64,000 nucleotides of DNA from Anaeromyxobacter sp. Fw109-5 (GTDB taxonomy: Bacteria > Myxococcota > Myxococcia > Myxococcales > Anaeromyxobacteraceae), in contig NC_009675.1 of assembly GCF_000017505.1 (NCBI RefSeq), positions 1,240,001 to 1,304,000 of the forward strand, read 5' to 3'. Below, piece after piece: positions 1 through 7,100 of the stretch (its first letter is position 1; each line of letters starts with the position of its first letter). Under the pieces are notes generated by a model. The model did not search any database. It saw nothing but the letters and a program-made list of their open reading frames with translations, and was not told the DNA's origin. Position numbers and translations under genes: made by a program.

Positions 1-125
1 AGTCGCTGCGCGATGGCGTGCGATCGCTCGAGACGGTCGGCGGCGGGAAGGGCGCTGCGGGCGGCGAGCACGGCGGCGCGGAGGGCGCGCTTCTCCTCGA
101 CCGGCGTGAGGCCCGTCGCGCTCAG
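1..125 (-). CDS. ygfA: 5-formyltetrahydrofolate cyclo-ligase, N-terminal part (cut by window edge)
   Basis: Only the first ~41 codons are present. The frame reads a short lead, then EEKRALRAAVLAARSALP and ERSHAIAQRL, which is the usual basic N-terminal helix of the YgfA/MTHFS family, an enzyme that converts 5-formyl-THF to 5,10-methenyl-THF. The gene lies directly downstream of a 6S RNA on the same strand, the conserved ssrS-ygfA arrangement of proteobacteria, which supports the call. The start is uncertain. No ATG or GTG is available before the conserved helix. A CTG at 125-123 has a GGGGAGG ribosome-binding site just upstream. A TTG at 143-141 is the only conventional alternative but lies at the end of the 6S T-run with no ribosome-binding site. 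Confidence 0.7.
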   Translation of the reverse strand, partial: MSATGLTPVEEKRALRAAVLAARSALPAADRLERSHAIAQR

Positions 126-148
126 GATCGCCTCCCCGGGCAAAAAAA

Positions 149-340
149 GAGCCCCCGCGTGGAGCCGTGTGGCCCGGTTGCTTGGACCTGTATTTCTACA
201 GGTGGGGCACCCGAAGACCCAGCGTCCGTAGGCTTCTCCCTCGCAGCTGGGAGCTTGCTCATGGACGTGGGCGGGCGCTCCGCTTTGGACAAAGTCGGCC
301 CAAACGACGCGGGGCCCAATCACGAGCTCGGCAGGGGCAG
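149..340 (-). ncRNA. ssrS: 6S RNA
   Basis: About 190 nt that fold like 6S RNA, the regulator that binds sigma-70 RNA polymerase. On the minus strand the 5' arm GCCCCTGC (338-331) pairs with GCGGGGGC (158-151). GAGC pairs with GCTC and CGTG with CACG further in, and TGGGCC pairs with GGGCCA. The middle contains GGAGCGCCCGCC, GAGCAAGCTC (260-251) and GGGAGAAGCCT, closely similar in order and spacing to E. coli 6S (GAGCAUGCUC, CGAGAAGCCU). A hairpin CACCTGTA/TACAGGT follows. The 3' end is the closing stem plus a seven-T run (148-142), a typical terminator. Its position immediately before ygfA is the classic synteny. The exact ends are inferred. Confidence 0.85.
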
Positions 341-352
341 ATTTAGATCAAG

Positions 353-386
353 AAAAAAGAGCTAACACCGCAGAACGCGCGGCGTT
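353..386 (-). terminator. hairpin plus T-run between the 6S promoter and the 6S body
   Basis: On the minus strand AACGCCGC (386-379) pairs with GCGGTGTT (371-364) around a 7-nt loop. TTTTTT follows at 358-353 after a 5-nt gap. It lies only a few nt downstream of the predicted start site, so it could be an early terminator, a stabilising 5' hairpin or part of a longer precursor. The same stem read on the plus strand is followed by TTTTT (385-389). Its role is unknown. Confidence 0.4.
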
Positions 387-397
387 TTTACGAGTCA

Positions 398-426
398 ATC
401 GTAGGCGGGCGGGCGGGGACTGTCAA
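398..426 (-). promoter_or_regulatory. strong sigma-70 promoter toward 6S RNA/ygfA
   Basis: On the minus strand a consensus -35 TTGACA (426-421) is separated by exactly 17 bp from -10 TACGAT (403-398), giving a predicted start near 391. It is the best -35/-10 pair in this region and faces the 6S RNA. The 6S body begins ~50 nt further on, so either the transcript has a 5' extension or a second weak promoter (a TA-rich stretch at 341-350) gives the mature end. Confidence 0.65.
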
Positions 427-532
427 GCGATGACGTCAGCCTCCACGGGTAGAGTCCCCCCGTGCGGGCACCCTTTCGTACGCTCGGCTACACCCCCACC
501 GGCGCGGCGCCGTTCGGCGCACGGACGGCCGC

Positions 533-1444
533 GTGAGCGTTCCCGAGCTGGCGGGCTACGCCCTCGAGGCGCTCGTCGGGCGCGGGGGCATGGCGGAGGT
601 GTTTCGCGCGGTCGCCCGGCACGGCCCGCACGCCGGGAGGACCGCCGCGGTGAAGCGGCTCCTGCCCGAGCTGGCGCGCGACCCGGAGCACGTCGCGCTC
701 CTCGCGGAGGAGGCGGCCGTCACGCGCCGGCTCCGGCATCCGGCGATCGTCGAGGTGCTCGAGACCGGCGTCGCCGACGGCGTTCCGTTCCTCGTGATGG
801 AGTACGTGGACGGGCGGAACCTGCGCGAGGTGCTCGCTCGGTGCGCGGCGCGCCGCATCCTGCTCCCGGTGGACTTCGGCTGCTACGTCGGCCACGTCGT
901 CGCCGGCGCGCTCGCACACGCGCACGAGGGGCGCGACGAGGCCGGGGCGCCGCTCGGCATCGTCCACTGCGACGTCTCCCCCTCGAACGTGTTCGTCTCC
1001 CGGCTCGGCGCCGTGAAGCTGGGCGACTTCGGCGTGGCGCGAGCGGCGGGTGCGGCGGGCCGGGCGCCCGGCGCGTTCGGGAAGGTCCAGTACCTCGCCC
1101 CGGAGCTCATCCGCGGTGAGCCGCCCACCCCGCGGACGGACGTCTTCGCGCTCGGCGCGGTGCTCTTCGAGCTGCTCACGAACACGCGCGCCTTCCCCGG
1201 CCGCGACGTGAACGAGGTCGGGCAGCGGATCCTGGCCGGCCGCCTGCGCGCGCCCTCGGAGGTCCGCCCGGAGCTGCCCTTCGAGCTCGACGCGCTGGTG
1301 CTGCGCTGCCTCGCCCCCGATCCGCGCGATCGCTGGCCCAGCGCGGCGGACGTCGCCCGCGAGGTCGCCGGCCTCTACGATCCCGCGGTGGGGACCGAGC
1401 TCGCCATCGCCGCCGTGGTGCGGGGGCTGTTCGGCGCGGAGTGA
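533..1444 (+). CDS. Ser/Thr protein kinase, soluble, single kinase domain
   Basis: Hanks-type kinase of 303 aa, almost entirely kinase domain, starting at GTG 533. Visible motifs: glycine loop GRGGMAEVF (16-24), ATP lysine K41 in AVKR, catalytic loop HCDVSPSN near residue 144, DFG near 164 and an APE-type LAPEL. The usual lysine of the catalytic loop (HRDLKPEN) is replaced by serine, as in the HRDVSPxN kinases common in myxobacteria, so activity is still plausible. No transmembrane helix or sensor domain is present, so it is probably cytoplasmic and responds to partner proteins. It stands alone, convergent with the cysteine desulfurase. Its substrate cannot be told from the sequence. Confidence 0.9.
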   Translation: MSVPELAGYALEALVGRGGMAEVFRAVARHGPHAGRTAAVKRLLPELARDPEHVALLAEEAAVTRRLRHPAIVEVLETGVADGVPFLVMEYVDGRNLREVLARCAARRILLPVDFGCYVGHVVAGALAHAHEGRDEAGAPLGIVHCDVSPSNVFVSRLGAVKLGDFGVARAAGAAGRAPGAFGKVQYLAPELIRGEPPTPRTDVFALGAVLFELLTNTRAFPGRDVNEVGQRILAGRLRAPSEVRPELPFELDALVLRCLAPDPRDRWPSAADVAREVAGLYDPAVGTELAIAAVVRGLFGAE

Positions 1445-1561
1445 CGCCGGGCAGGCCCCCGGACGCGGGAGGGCGAGCGCGCGCCCGCCGGCCTCGTGGC
1501 AGCGGCGCGCGCCCGTCGCGACTCGCGAAGGCGAGCTCGGCGCGCGTGCCTGAGGAGACCG

Positions 1562-2701
1562 TCAGGCCGGGATGGCGCGCCGCACCCGCTCCACGAGCGG
1601 AGGGACGATCCGCAGCGCGAGGTCCACCTCCTCGGCGGTGGAGGTCCAGCCGAGGGAGAAGCGGATCGTGCTCCGGGCCTCGGCCTCGGTGAGGCCGAGG
1701 GCGAGGAGCACGCCGGAGGGCTTCGTCGAGCCGGAGTGGCAGGCCGAGCCCGCGCTCGCGCAGAGGCCGTCCACGTCCATCGCCATCAGCAGCGCCTCGG
1801 CGTCGCAGCCCTCGAACGTCACCGAGGCCGTCCCGGGCAGGCGCGGCGCGCCCGCGCCGTTGACGCGGGCGCCCGGCACGCGCGCGAGGAGCCCAGCCTC
1901 CAGCCGATCGCGGAGCTCCGCCACGCGCGCCGACTCCTCCTCCCGGCGCGCGCACGCGGCCATCAGGGCCGCGCCGAGGCCGGCGATGCCGGGCAGGTTC
2001 TCGGTCCCCGGCCGGCGCCCGCGCTCCTGCTCGCCGCCCGCGAGCGGCGCGAGCGGGAGGCCCGGGGTGACCCACAGCACGCCCGCGCCGCGCGGGCCGC
2101 CGAACTTCTGGGCGGTGAGCGCGACGAGGTCCGCTCCGAGCGTGCGGACGTCCAGCGGGATCTTGCCGGCTGCCTGCACCGCGTCGCAGAAGAAGAGGGC
2201 GCCGGCCTCGCGCGCCGCCGCCGCCAGCTCGGGGACGGGCAGGAGGACGCCGGTCTCGTTGTTCGCCCGCATCGCGCAGGCGAGGGCGACGTCCGGCCCG
2301 AGCGCGGCGCGGAAGCGCTGCGGCTCGATCAGCCCGCGCCGATCGACCGGCACGACCGTGAGCGGCGTCCCCCCCCGCTCGAGCGCGCGCGCGAGGGAGA
2401 GCACGCAAGGATGCTCCACCGCGGTGACCACGAGCCGGCGCCGTCCGGCGGGCGCCCCCGCGAGCGCGCCGCGCAGCGCGAGGGCGGCGGACTCGGTCGC
2501 CCCGCTCGTGAAGACGACGTCGGCCGCCGCGGCGCCGATCGCCGAGGCCACCTGCGCGCGGGCGCCGTCGAGGAGGTCGCGCGCCGCCCGGCCGGCGGCG
2601 TGGACGGAGCTCGGGTTCCCGAACACCTCGAGCGCGGCCCGCACGGCCGCGATCGACTCCGGCCGCATCGGCGTGATGGCGTTGTGGTCCAGGTAGATCA
2701 C
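1562..2701 (-). CDS. Cysteine desulfurase (NifS/IscS class, PLP-dependent)
   Basis: 379 aa aminotransferase class V enzyme that takes sulfur from cysteine for Fe-S clusters or thiolation. Seen: YLDHNAITP near the N-terminus, GNPSSVH, SGATES, EHP, DAVQ, RRPGTEN, PLP lysine K199 in TAQKFGGPRG, and the persulfide cysteine C321 in GSACHSGSTKPS. Two changes from the textbook family stand out: DHNA replaces DNAAT at the N-terminus, and the residue before the PLP lysine is Gln where IscS/NifS have His (SGHK). The GTG start at 2701 is preceded by a good GGAGGGGG site. No iscU or iscR lies nearby, so I do not assign iscS or nifS. It may serve tRNA thiolation or a general sulfur supply. Confidence 0.88.
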   Translation of the reverse strand: MIYLDHNAITPMRPESIAAVRAALEVFGNPSSVHAAGRAARDLLDGARAQVASAIGAAAADVVFTSGATESAALALRGALAGAPAGRRRLVVTAVEHPCVLSLARALERGGTPLTVVPVDRRGLIEPQRFRAALGPDVALACAMRANNETGVLLPVPELAAAAREAGALFFCDAVQAAGKIPLDVRTLGADLVALTAQKFGGPRGAGVLWVTPGLPLAPLAGGEQERGRRPGTENLPGIAGLGAALMAACARREEESARVAELRDRLEAGLLARVPGARVNGAGAPRLPGTASVTFEGCDAEALLMAMDVDGLCASAGSACHSGSTKPSGVLLALGLTEAEARSTIRFSLGWTSTAEEVDLALRIVPPLVERVRRAIPA

Positions 2702-2750
2702 GCGACCCCCTCCGCCGCCCGGCGGTCCGGTGGGCGCGGCGCCGCCGAGC

Positions 2751-3878
2751 TCAAACGAGCTTCCGGACCTTGCGCGCGTTGACGCCGAACGCGTCGAGGA
2801 AGCTGCGCACGACCTCGTCGCGCAGCCGCTTGCGGGCGGCGACGGAGAGGCCCTTCATCGGCAGCCGGGCCCCCGCCATGGTCCCATGCCCGCCGGCCGA
2901 GCCGCCCTTCGCCTCGATCACCTCGCGGATGAGCCTGCCGGCGTTCATCCGCCGGTCGCCGGTGCGGACCGAGAAGTAGAGCTGGTCCTCGTACTCGGCG
3001 AAGGCGAGCGACCAGCGCATGCCCTCGAGGTACATGAAGCGCTCGGCGATCTCCGCGACCATGTCGGGCGTGTAGATCTCGCCGAGGTCGCAGATCACGA
3101 CCTCGTCCTCGTACACGTGGGCCTTCTCGATCGCCACGTGGTAGAGGCGGAAGTAGTCCTCGGGGAGCTTCGGGTGCTCGATGTCGCCGAGGGCGTCCTT
3201 GTCCGCCATCGGGAAGAGCCAGAGGTACGCCTCGACGTCCTGGTCCGTGGTCTGCCGGCCGAGGTCGCGCGTGTCCGCCTTGATCCCGTAGAAGAGCGCG
3301 GTCGCCAGATCGGGCGGCATCTTCAGGCCGCTCGCGCGGAAGTACTCCGCGAGCACGGTCGACGTGGCGCCCAGGGGACCGCCGACGTCCGCGATGGGCG
3401 CGAGGTGCGAGTCGGGCCGCTCCGGGTGGTGATCGATGACGACGTCCGGGAAGTGGCGCGCGGGCAGCGAGTGGTTTCCCTGCTCCGGCTGGGTGTCGAC
3501 CATGCAGATGAGGTCGTACTCGTCGAACACCACGCGCGAGATGGGGACCACCGGCAGCTTGAGCACGCGGATCAGCGCCCGGTTCTCGGCGCGGCCCACG
3601 ATGCCGCCGTAGGCGACGATGGCCTCGACGCCCGCGAGCTTGTCGAGGAGGTAGGCGAGCGCGACGCCCGCCGCGATGGAGTCGGGATCCGGGTTGTCGT
3701 GGGTGAGGATGAGCCCCCGCTTGTGGGAGCGGGCGTACTCGATCAGCCGATCGAGCTTCGCCTTCGTGCCCGCGACGTGGCGCGGGTAGAGCGACATCCG
3801 CGTGGAGCGGACCGGTGGCCGCGCGCGCGATCGCGCGGGCTCTTCGTTCGGGTGGCGCATGGGATTGGGTGCCTTCAT
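2751..3878 (-). CDS. DHH-family phosphoesterase (NrnA/RecJ-like)
   Basis: 375 aa with the DHH/DHHA1 architecture of nanoRNases, cyclic dinucleotide phosphodiesterases and exopolyphosphatases. Motifs: DNPDPDS (61-67), MVDTQ (127-130, metal Asp 128), IDHHPE (DHH at 149-151), KADTRDL, and the C-terminal DHHA1 glycine motif GGSAGGHGTMAGA. The ATG at 3878 overlaps the endonuclease IV stop (ATGA), pointing to translational coupling and a shared nucleic-acid role. The first ~27 residues are arginine-rich and poorly conserved in appearance. A second start at 3797 (MSLYPRHV) would give 348 aa starting at the conserved region. The substrate is not decided by sequence. Confidence 0.85.
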   Translation of the reverse strand: MKAPNPMRHPNEEPARSRARPPVRSTRMSLYPRHVAGTKAKLDRLIEYARSHKRGLILTHDNPDPDSIAAGVALAYLLDKLAGVEAIVAYGGIVGRAENRALIRVLKLPVVPISRVVFDEYDLICMVDTQPEQGNHSLPARHFPDVVIDHHPERPDSHLAPIADVGGPLGATSTVLAEYFRASGLKMPPDLATALFYGIKADTRDLGRQTTDQDVEAYLWLFPMADKDALGDIEHPKLPEDYFRLYHVAIEKAHVYEDEVVICDLGEIYTPDMVAEIAERFMYLEGMRWSLAFAEYEDQLYFSVRTGDRRMNAGRLIREVIEAKGGSAGGHGTMAGARLPMKGLSVAARKRLRDEVVRSFLDAFGVNARKVRKLV

Positions 3879-4705
3879 CGGCGTCGCACGAGGCCGCGGA
3901 GCACCTCGATGTTCTCCTTCCAGCGCGATTCGGTCTCCACGAACCCGGGCAGCTCCGCGAACCGGGCGTCGTTCACGAGGAAGCGAAACGGGGTGATCCC
4001 CATCGCGCCCTCTCCGATGTGCTCGTGCCGGTCGACCCGGCACCCGAGCGGCTTCTTCGAGTCGTTGAGGTGGAACGCGCGGACGTTCGCGAGGCCGACC
4101 ACCCGGTCGAGCTCCTCGATCGTGCGGTGATAGCCCGCCTCGTGGGTGATGTCGTAGCCGGCCGCGAACACGTGGCAGGTGTCGACGCAGACGCCGACGC
4201 GCCGGCGCTTGGCGGCCGGGACGGCGTCGCGGATGGCCGCGACGTGCTCGAAGCGCCAGCCGAGGCTGCTCCCCTGGCCGGCGGTGGTCTCGACGAGGAG
4301 CCGCGCCTTCCCGGGCACCGCGTCCAGCGCCCGCTCCATCGCCTCGGCGACGAGCCGGATCCCCTCGGCCTCGTCGCAGTGGCTGCCCGGGTGGAAGATC
4401 AGGGACGGGATGCCGAGCGCCTCGCAGCGGCCGAGCTCGTCGGCGAGGCCGGCCCAGCTCTTGCGACGGATGTCGGCGTCCTCGGAGCAGCAGTTGATGA
4501 GGTAGGAGGAGTGGGCCGCGGTGGGCAGCTTCGTCCGCTTCGCCTCGCCCTTGAAGCGGGCGATCTCCTCGGCCTCGAGAGGCTTCGCCGCCCACCCCCG
4601 CGCGTTGCGGGTGAAGATCTGTAGGCAGTCCGCCCCGTCCGCCTCGGCGCGGGTGAAGGCGGTCGAGACTCCGCCGGCGATGCCTTCATGGGCTCCCAGG
4701 AGCAT
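3875..4705 (-). CDS. nfo: Endonuclease IV (AP endonuclease)
   Basis: 276 aa TIM-barrel enzyme of the Nfo family, which cuts 5' of abasic sites in base excision repair. The zinc-ligand blocks are all present: HSSYLIN, HPGSH, LVETTAGQGSSLG, CVDTCHVFAAGYD, FHLNDSKKPLG and DRHEHIGEG. I chose the ATG at 4705 (MLLGAHEG) because family members begin two to four residues before the GAH motif, and because a TATAGA -10-like box (4722-4717) overlaps the other ATG at 4717. The gene overlaps the DHH phosphoesterase by 4 nt. Its leader carries a 9-bp perfect hairpin (4757-4778). Confidence 0.93.
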   Translation of the reverse strand: MLLGAHEGIAGGVSTAFTRAEADGADCLQIFTRNARGWAAKPLEAEEIARFKGEAKRTKLPTAAHSSYLINCCSEDADIRRKSWAGLADELGRCEALGIPSLIFHPGSHCDEAEGIRLVAEAMERALDAVPGKARLLVETTAGQGSSLGWRFEHVAAIRDAVPAAKRRRVGVCVDTCHVFAAGYDITHEAGYHRTIEELDRVVGLANVRAFHLNDSKKPLGCRVDRHEHIGEGAMGITPFRFLVNDARFAELPGFVETESRWKENIEVLRGLVRRR

Positions 4706-4860
4706 ACGGGCGCGCATCTATACAATAGGCGGACGCCACCCCGCCATGCTCGCTCCTTCCGCCCCGCGGGGGGCGGAAAGCCCAAGAAACGCGCACGCTT
4801 GTCCGTCGTGCGAGCCCGCGCTGGAGCGCGCAGGGGCACGCTGCATGACCCTAGATGACG

Positions 4861-4895
4861 AAAAAGCACCCGTCCGGAGCGACTCGGACGGGTGC
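4861..4895 (-). terminator. Rho-independent terminator of the Fic gene
   Basis: Perfect 11-bp stem GCACCCGTCCG / CGGACGGGTGC (4866-4876 with 4885-4895) and an 8-nt loop. On the minus strand it is followed by TTTTT (4865-4861). It lies 32 nt past the Fic stop codon and separates it from nfo. Confidence 0.85.
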
Positions 4896-4926
4896 CATTT
4901 TGTCGCGGGAGGCGCTGCTCGACCGC

Positions 4927-5691
4927 TCAGCGAGCGGCCTTGCGGGTCCTCATGCTCGCGCCAGCGAAGTGCTTCTCCGCCTGGGTGAGTGCGTTGTCGA
5001 GCGCCTCGATCGACAGGTCCCGCAGCGAGGACTCGGTGAGCCGGAGCGACTCGTAGTAGCGCTGCCGATCCGTCGAGTGGACGATGAGCAGGAGCGGGTA
5101 GCCGGCGTGCACGAGGAGCAGGTTCGCGAGCAGGCGGGCGATGCGGCCGGACTGATCGGTGTACGGGAACACCTGCATGAACCCGTGCTGCAGGCGCGCG
5201 ATCTGCTGGACGGGGTGGAGGTGGCGGAACTCCGGGGACTCCGTCGCCTCGAGCACCTTCTCGAGCAGCGCGGGGATCTTGGCGGGCTGCGCGATCTCAT
5301 GGAAGTACGCCCGGTGAAGGGGCATGTCCTTGCGGAAGTCGGGCGGTGTCTTCTCGGGCCCGCCGCAGAGCGTCTCGTTGAGCCGCTTCACCAGCGCCAC
5401 GGTGAGCTTGGGCCTCTTCGCCTTCGCCTCCTCGCGGGCGAGGTCGAGCGCCGTCTTGTGGTTCCGCAGCGCGGTGAGGGCGGAGACGAACGTCGCGTCG
5501 GCGAGCGGCTGGTTCGCGAGCGCCGTGGCGAGCTCCTGGGGCGTGTAGACGACGCCCTCGAGCGCGTTCTCGTGGTACAGCCACGACAGCTCGTACTTCT
5601 GGAGGAAGTCCGCCGCCAAGTCCGGAGCGGCGCGCATCCGGTCGGCGAGGTCCTCCATGCGATCGTCGATGTCGACGTATCGGGTCCGCAT
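4927..5691 (-). CDS. Fic-domain protein with degenerate active site
   Basis: 254 aa, mostly alpha-helical, with a recognisable Fic fold. An inhibitory-helix-like YHENALEG lies near residues 40-47, and the core segment reads FPYTDQSGRIAR (175-186). Active Fic proteins carry HPFxDGNGRxxR. Here the catalytic His is Phe175, the second aromatic is Tyr, and G-N becomes Q-S, while D179, G182, R183 and R186 remain. The inhibitory motif (S/T)xxxE(G/N) has Glu in place of Ser/Thr. Classical AMP transfer is therefore unlikely. It may be a regulator or a binding protein, or do different chemistry. The start at 5691 has GAGGAG 8 nt upstream. A longer frame from 5736 is possible but has no better site. Confidence 0.75.
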   Translation of the reverse strand: MRTRYVDIDDRMEDLADRMRAAPDLAADFLQKYELSWLYHENALEGVVYTPQELATALANQPLADATFVSALTALRNHKTALDLAREEAKAKRPKLTVALVKRLNETLCGGPEKTPPDFRKDMPLHRAYFHEIAQPAKIPALLEKVLEATESPEFRHLHPVQQIARLQHGFMQVFPYTDQSGRIARLLANLLLVHAGYPLLLIVHSTDRQRYYESLRLTESSLRDLSIEALDNALTQAEKHFAGASMRTRKAAR

Positions 5692-5775
5692 CTTTCGTGC
5701 TCCTCGAGCCCCGGCGGTCCTCGCGGGGAACCTCACCCGGTGACCAGCCTCAAGTTCATGTTTTCTGGGGTGATT

Positions 5776-5791
5776 CTCAGGTCATCCTGAG
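5776..5791. promoter_or_regulatory. inverted repeat in the Fic leader, possible operator
   Basis: CTCAGG-TCAT-CCTGAG, a perfect 6-bp inverted repeat with a 4-nt gap. It lies just downstream of the predicted start site of the Fic promoter. It could bind a repressor or form a small RNA hairpin. There is no direct evidence for either. Confidence 0.35.
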
Positions 5792-5805
5792 CGGAAACGG
5801 GGCGC

Positions 5806-5835
5806 AATCTAGCCGAACGCTTCGCGAATCGTCAA
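5806..5835 (-). promoter_or_regulatory. predicted sigma-70 promoter of the Fic gene
   Basis: -35 TTGACG (5835-5830), 18-bp spacer, -10 TAGATT (5811-5806) on the minus strand, giving a start near 5799 and a leader of ~108 nt before the Fic ATG. Confidence 0.55.
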
Positions 5836-6023
5836 CCGCCTAGCGCCTCCGGCCGATGAAACGGGCACTCGCACGGTTTTGTTCCACCCGCTCGCCTGGT
5901 CGTGTGGGCCCGGGGCGGCCGAGCGTAGATGTCGCCGAGGTTTCGCGGAGTTGCGTCGTGGGCGGCAGGACACGCCGCGTCGATGGCGTCCCCGCGGGCA
6001 TGAACGAGCGAGGGCGCGCGCCC
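5836..6023. other. intergenic, no gene recognised
   Basis: Part of the 417-bp gap between the Fic gene and ilvE. Short frames here are arginine/proline-rich translations of GC-rich DNA with no ribosome-binding site. Apart from the Fic promoter on one side and the ilvE terminator on the other I see nothing functional. Confidence 0.5.
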
Positions 6024-6063
6024 CAAAAGGGAAACGCCGCCGGCGCCCGAGCGCTCGGCGGCG
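6024..6063 (-). terminator. probable terminator of ilvE
   Basis: On the minus strand CGCCGCCG (6063-6056) pairs with CGGCGGCG (6042-6035), with smaller pairing inside the loop. It is followed by TTTCCCTTTT. It lies ~45 nt past the ilvE stop. The T-run is interrupted, so termination strength is uncertain. Confidence 0.6.
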
Positions 6064-6108
6064 TGTGCCCTCGCGCGGTACCCCGAGGGCCCGCGAGAGC
6101 CGTACGAC

Positions 6109-7023
6109 TCAGTACGTCGTGAGCCACTCCCGGTAGCGCTGCTCCTCGCCGCGCACGGCCCGGAAGAAGGTGTCCTGGATCTTCTTGGTCACCGGCCCCG
6201 GCTCGCCCCGCCCGATGCGGCGGCCGTCCACCTCGCGCACCGGGGTGACCTCGGCGGCGGTGCCGGTCATGAAGAGCTCGTCGGCGAGGTACATGGTGTC
6301 CCGCGTGAACTTCTCCTCGCGGATGGGGACGCCCAGGTCGCGCGCGATGCGCAGCACGGTGTCCCGCGTGATGCCGGCGAGGATGGGAGAGGAGAGCGAC
6401 GGCGTCTGGAGCACGCCGTTCTTCACGATGAAGAGATTCTCGCCCGAGCCCTCCGCGACGTAGCCCTCGGTGTCGAGGAGGATCGCCTCGTCGAACCCGC
6501 TCAGCGCCGCCTCGCGGTTCGCGAGGAACGAGTTCACGTACTGGCCCGAGATCTTGGCGCGGACCAGGTTCACGTTCACGTGCATGCGCGTGAAGGAGGA
6601 GACCTTCGCGCGGATGCCGCGCTTCAGCCCGTCCTCGGACAGGTACGCGCCCCAGGGCCAGGCGGCGACCATCACCTGCACCGGGTTCACCGCGCCGACG
6701 CCCATGGACCCCGCGCCGAAGAAGGCGAGCGGGCGGAGGTAGCCGGCGTCGAGCTTGTTCGCCTTGAGCGTCGCGATGCACGCCTGCTCGATCTGCTCGA
6801 TCGAGTACGGGATCTCCATCAGCACGATGTGCGCGGAGTCGAAGAGCCGCTGGACGTGCTCGCGCAGGCGGAATACGGCGGGGCGGCCGTCGGCGCCGCG
6901 GTAGGCGCGGATGCCCTCGAACACGCCGATGCCGTAGTGCAGCGCGTGCGTGAGGGTGTGGACCTTCGCCTCGTCGAAGGCGACCAGCTTGCCGTCGAGC
7001 CAGATCTCGTCCGCCTTGATCAT
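6109..7023 (-). CDS. ilvE: Branched-chain amino acid aminotransferase
   Basis: 304 aa, the usual length of class IV aminotransferases that interconvert Ile, Leu and Val with their 2-oxo acids. Seen: [12 protein letters not shown] (30-41), PLP lysine K157 in [33 protein letters not shown] and the phosphate-binding [13 protein letters not shown] chose the ATG at 7023 (MIKADEIW), which has a purine-rich GGGAAGG site. An in-frame ATG at 7062 lies inside the predicted -10 box and cannot be the start if that promoter is used. The gene stands alone with its own promoter and terminator. Confidence 0.93.
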   Translation of the reverse strand: MIKADEIWLDGKLVAFDEAKVHTLTHALHYGIGVFEGIRAYRGADGRPAVFRLREHVQRLFDSAHIVLMEIPYSIEQIEQACIATLKANKLDAGYLRPLAFFGAGSMGVGAVNPVQVMVAAWPWGAYLSEDGLKRGIRAKVSSFTRMHVNVNLVRAKISGQYVNSFLANREAALSGFDEAILLDTEGYVAEGSGENLFIVKNGVLQTPSLSSPILAGITRDTVLRIARDLGVPIREEKFTRDTMYLADELFMTGTAAEVTPVREVDGRRIGRGEPGPVTKKIQDTFFRAVRGEEQRYREWLTTY

Positions 7024-7057
7024 TCCGGCCTTCCCGCTTTCTAGGGTGTGGGCGTCG

Positions 7058-7086
7058 AACATGCCCCACGGCGGCAGGGGTTTCAA
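7058..7086 (-). promoter_or_regulatory. predicted sigma-70 promoter of ilvE
   Basis: -35 TTGAAA (7086-7081), 17-bp spacer, -10 CATGTT (7063-7058) on the minus strand, giving a start near 7051 and a ~28-nt leader. It overlaps an alternative upstream ATG and so helps fix the ilvE start. Confidence 0.5.
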
Positions 7087-7100
7087 GGGCCGGGCGCCCC

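Noticed and set aside
4741-4780. Hairpin in the nfo leader as a terminator
   Set aside because: A 9-bp perfect stem, but no T-run on the minus strand and no gene ending there. Noted in the nfo entry only.
4841-4900. Small plus-strand coding start at 4855 followed by a hairpin (leader peptide idea)
   Set aside because: The hairpin with its T-run fits the minus-strand Fic terminator, and no plus-strand gene follows.
5836-6108. Small reading frames between the Fic gene and ilvE
   Set aside because: Arginine/proline-rich, no ribosome-binding site, and they run through the ilvE terminator.
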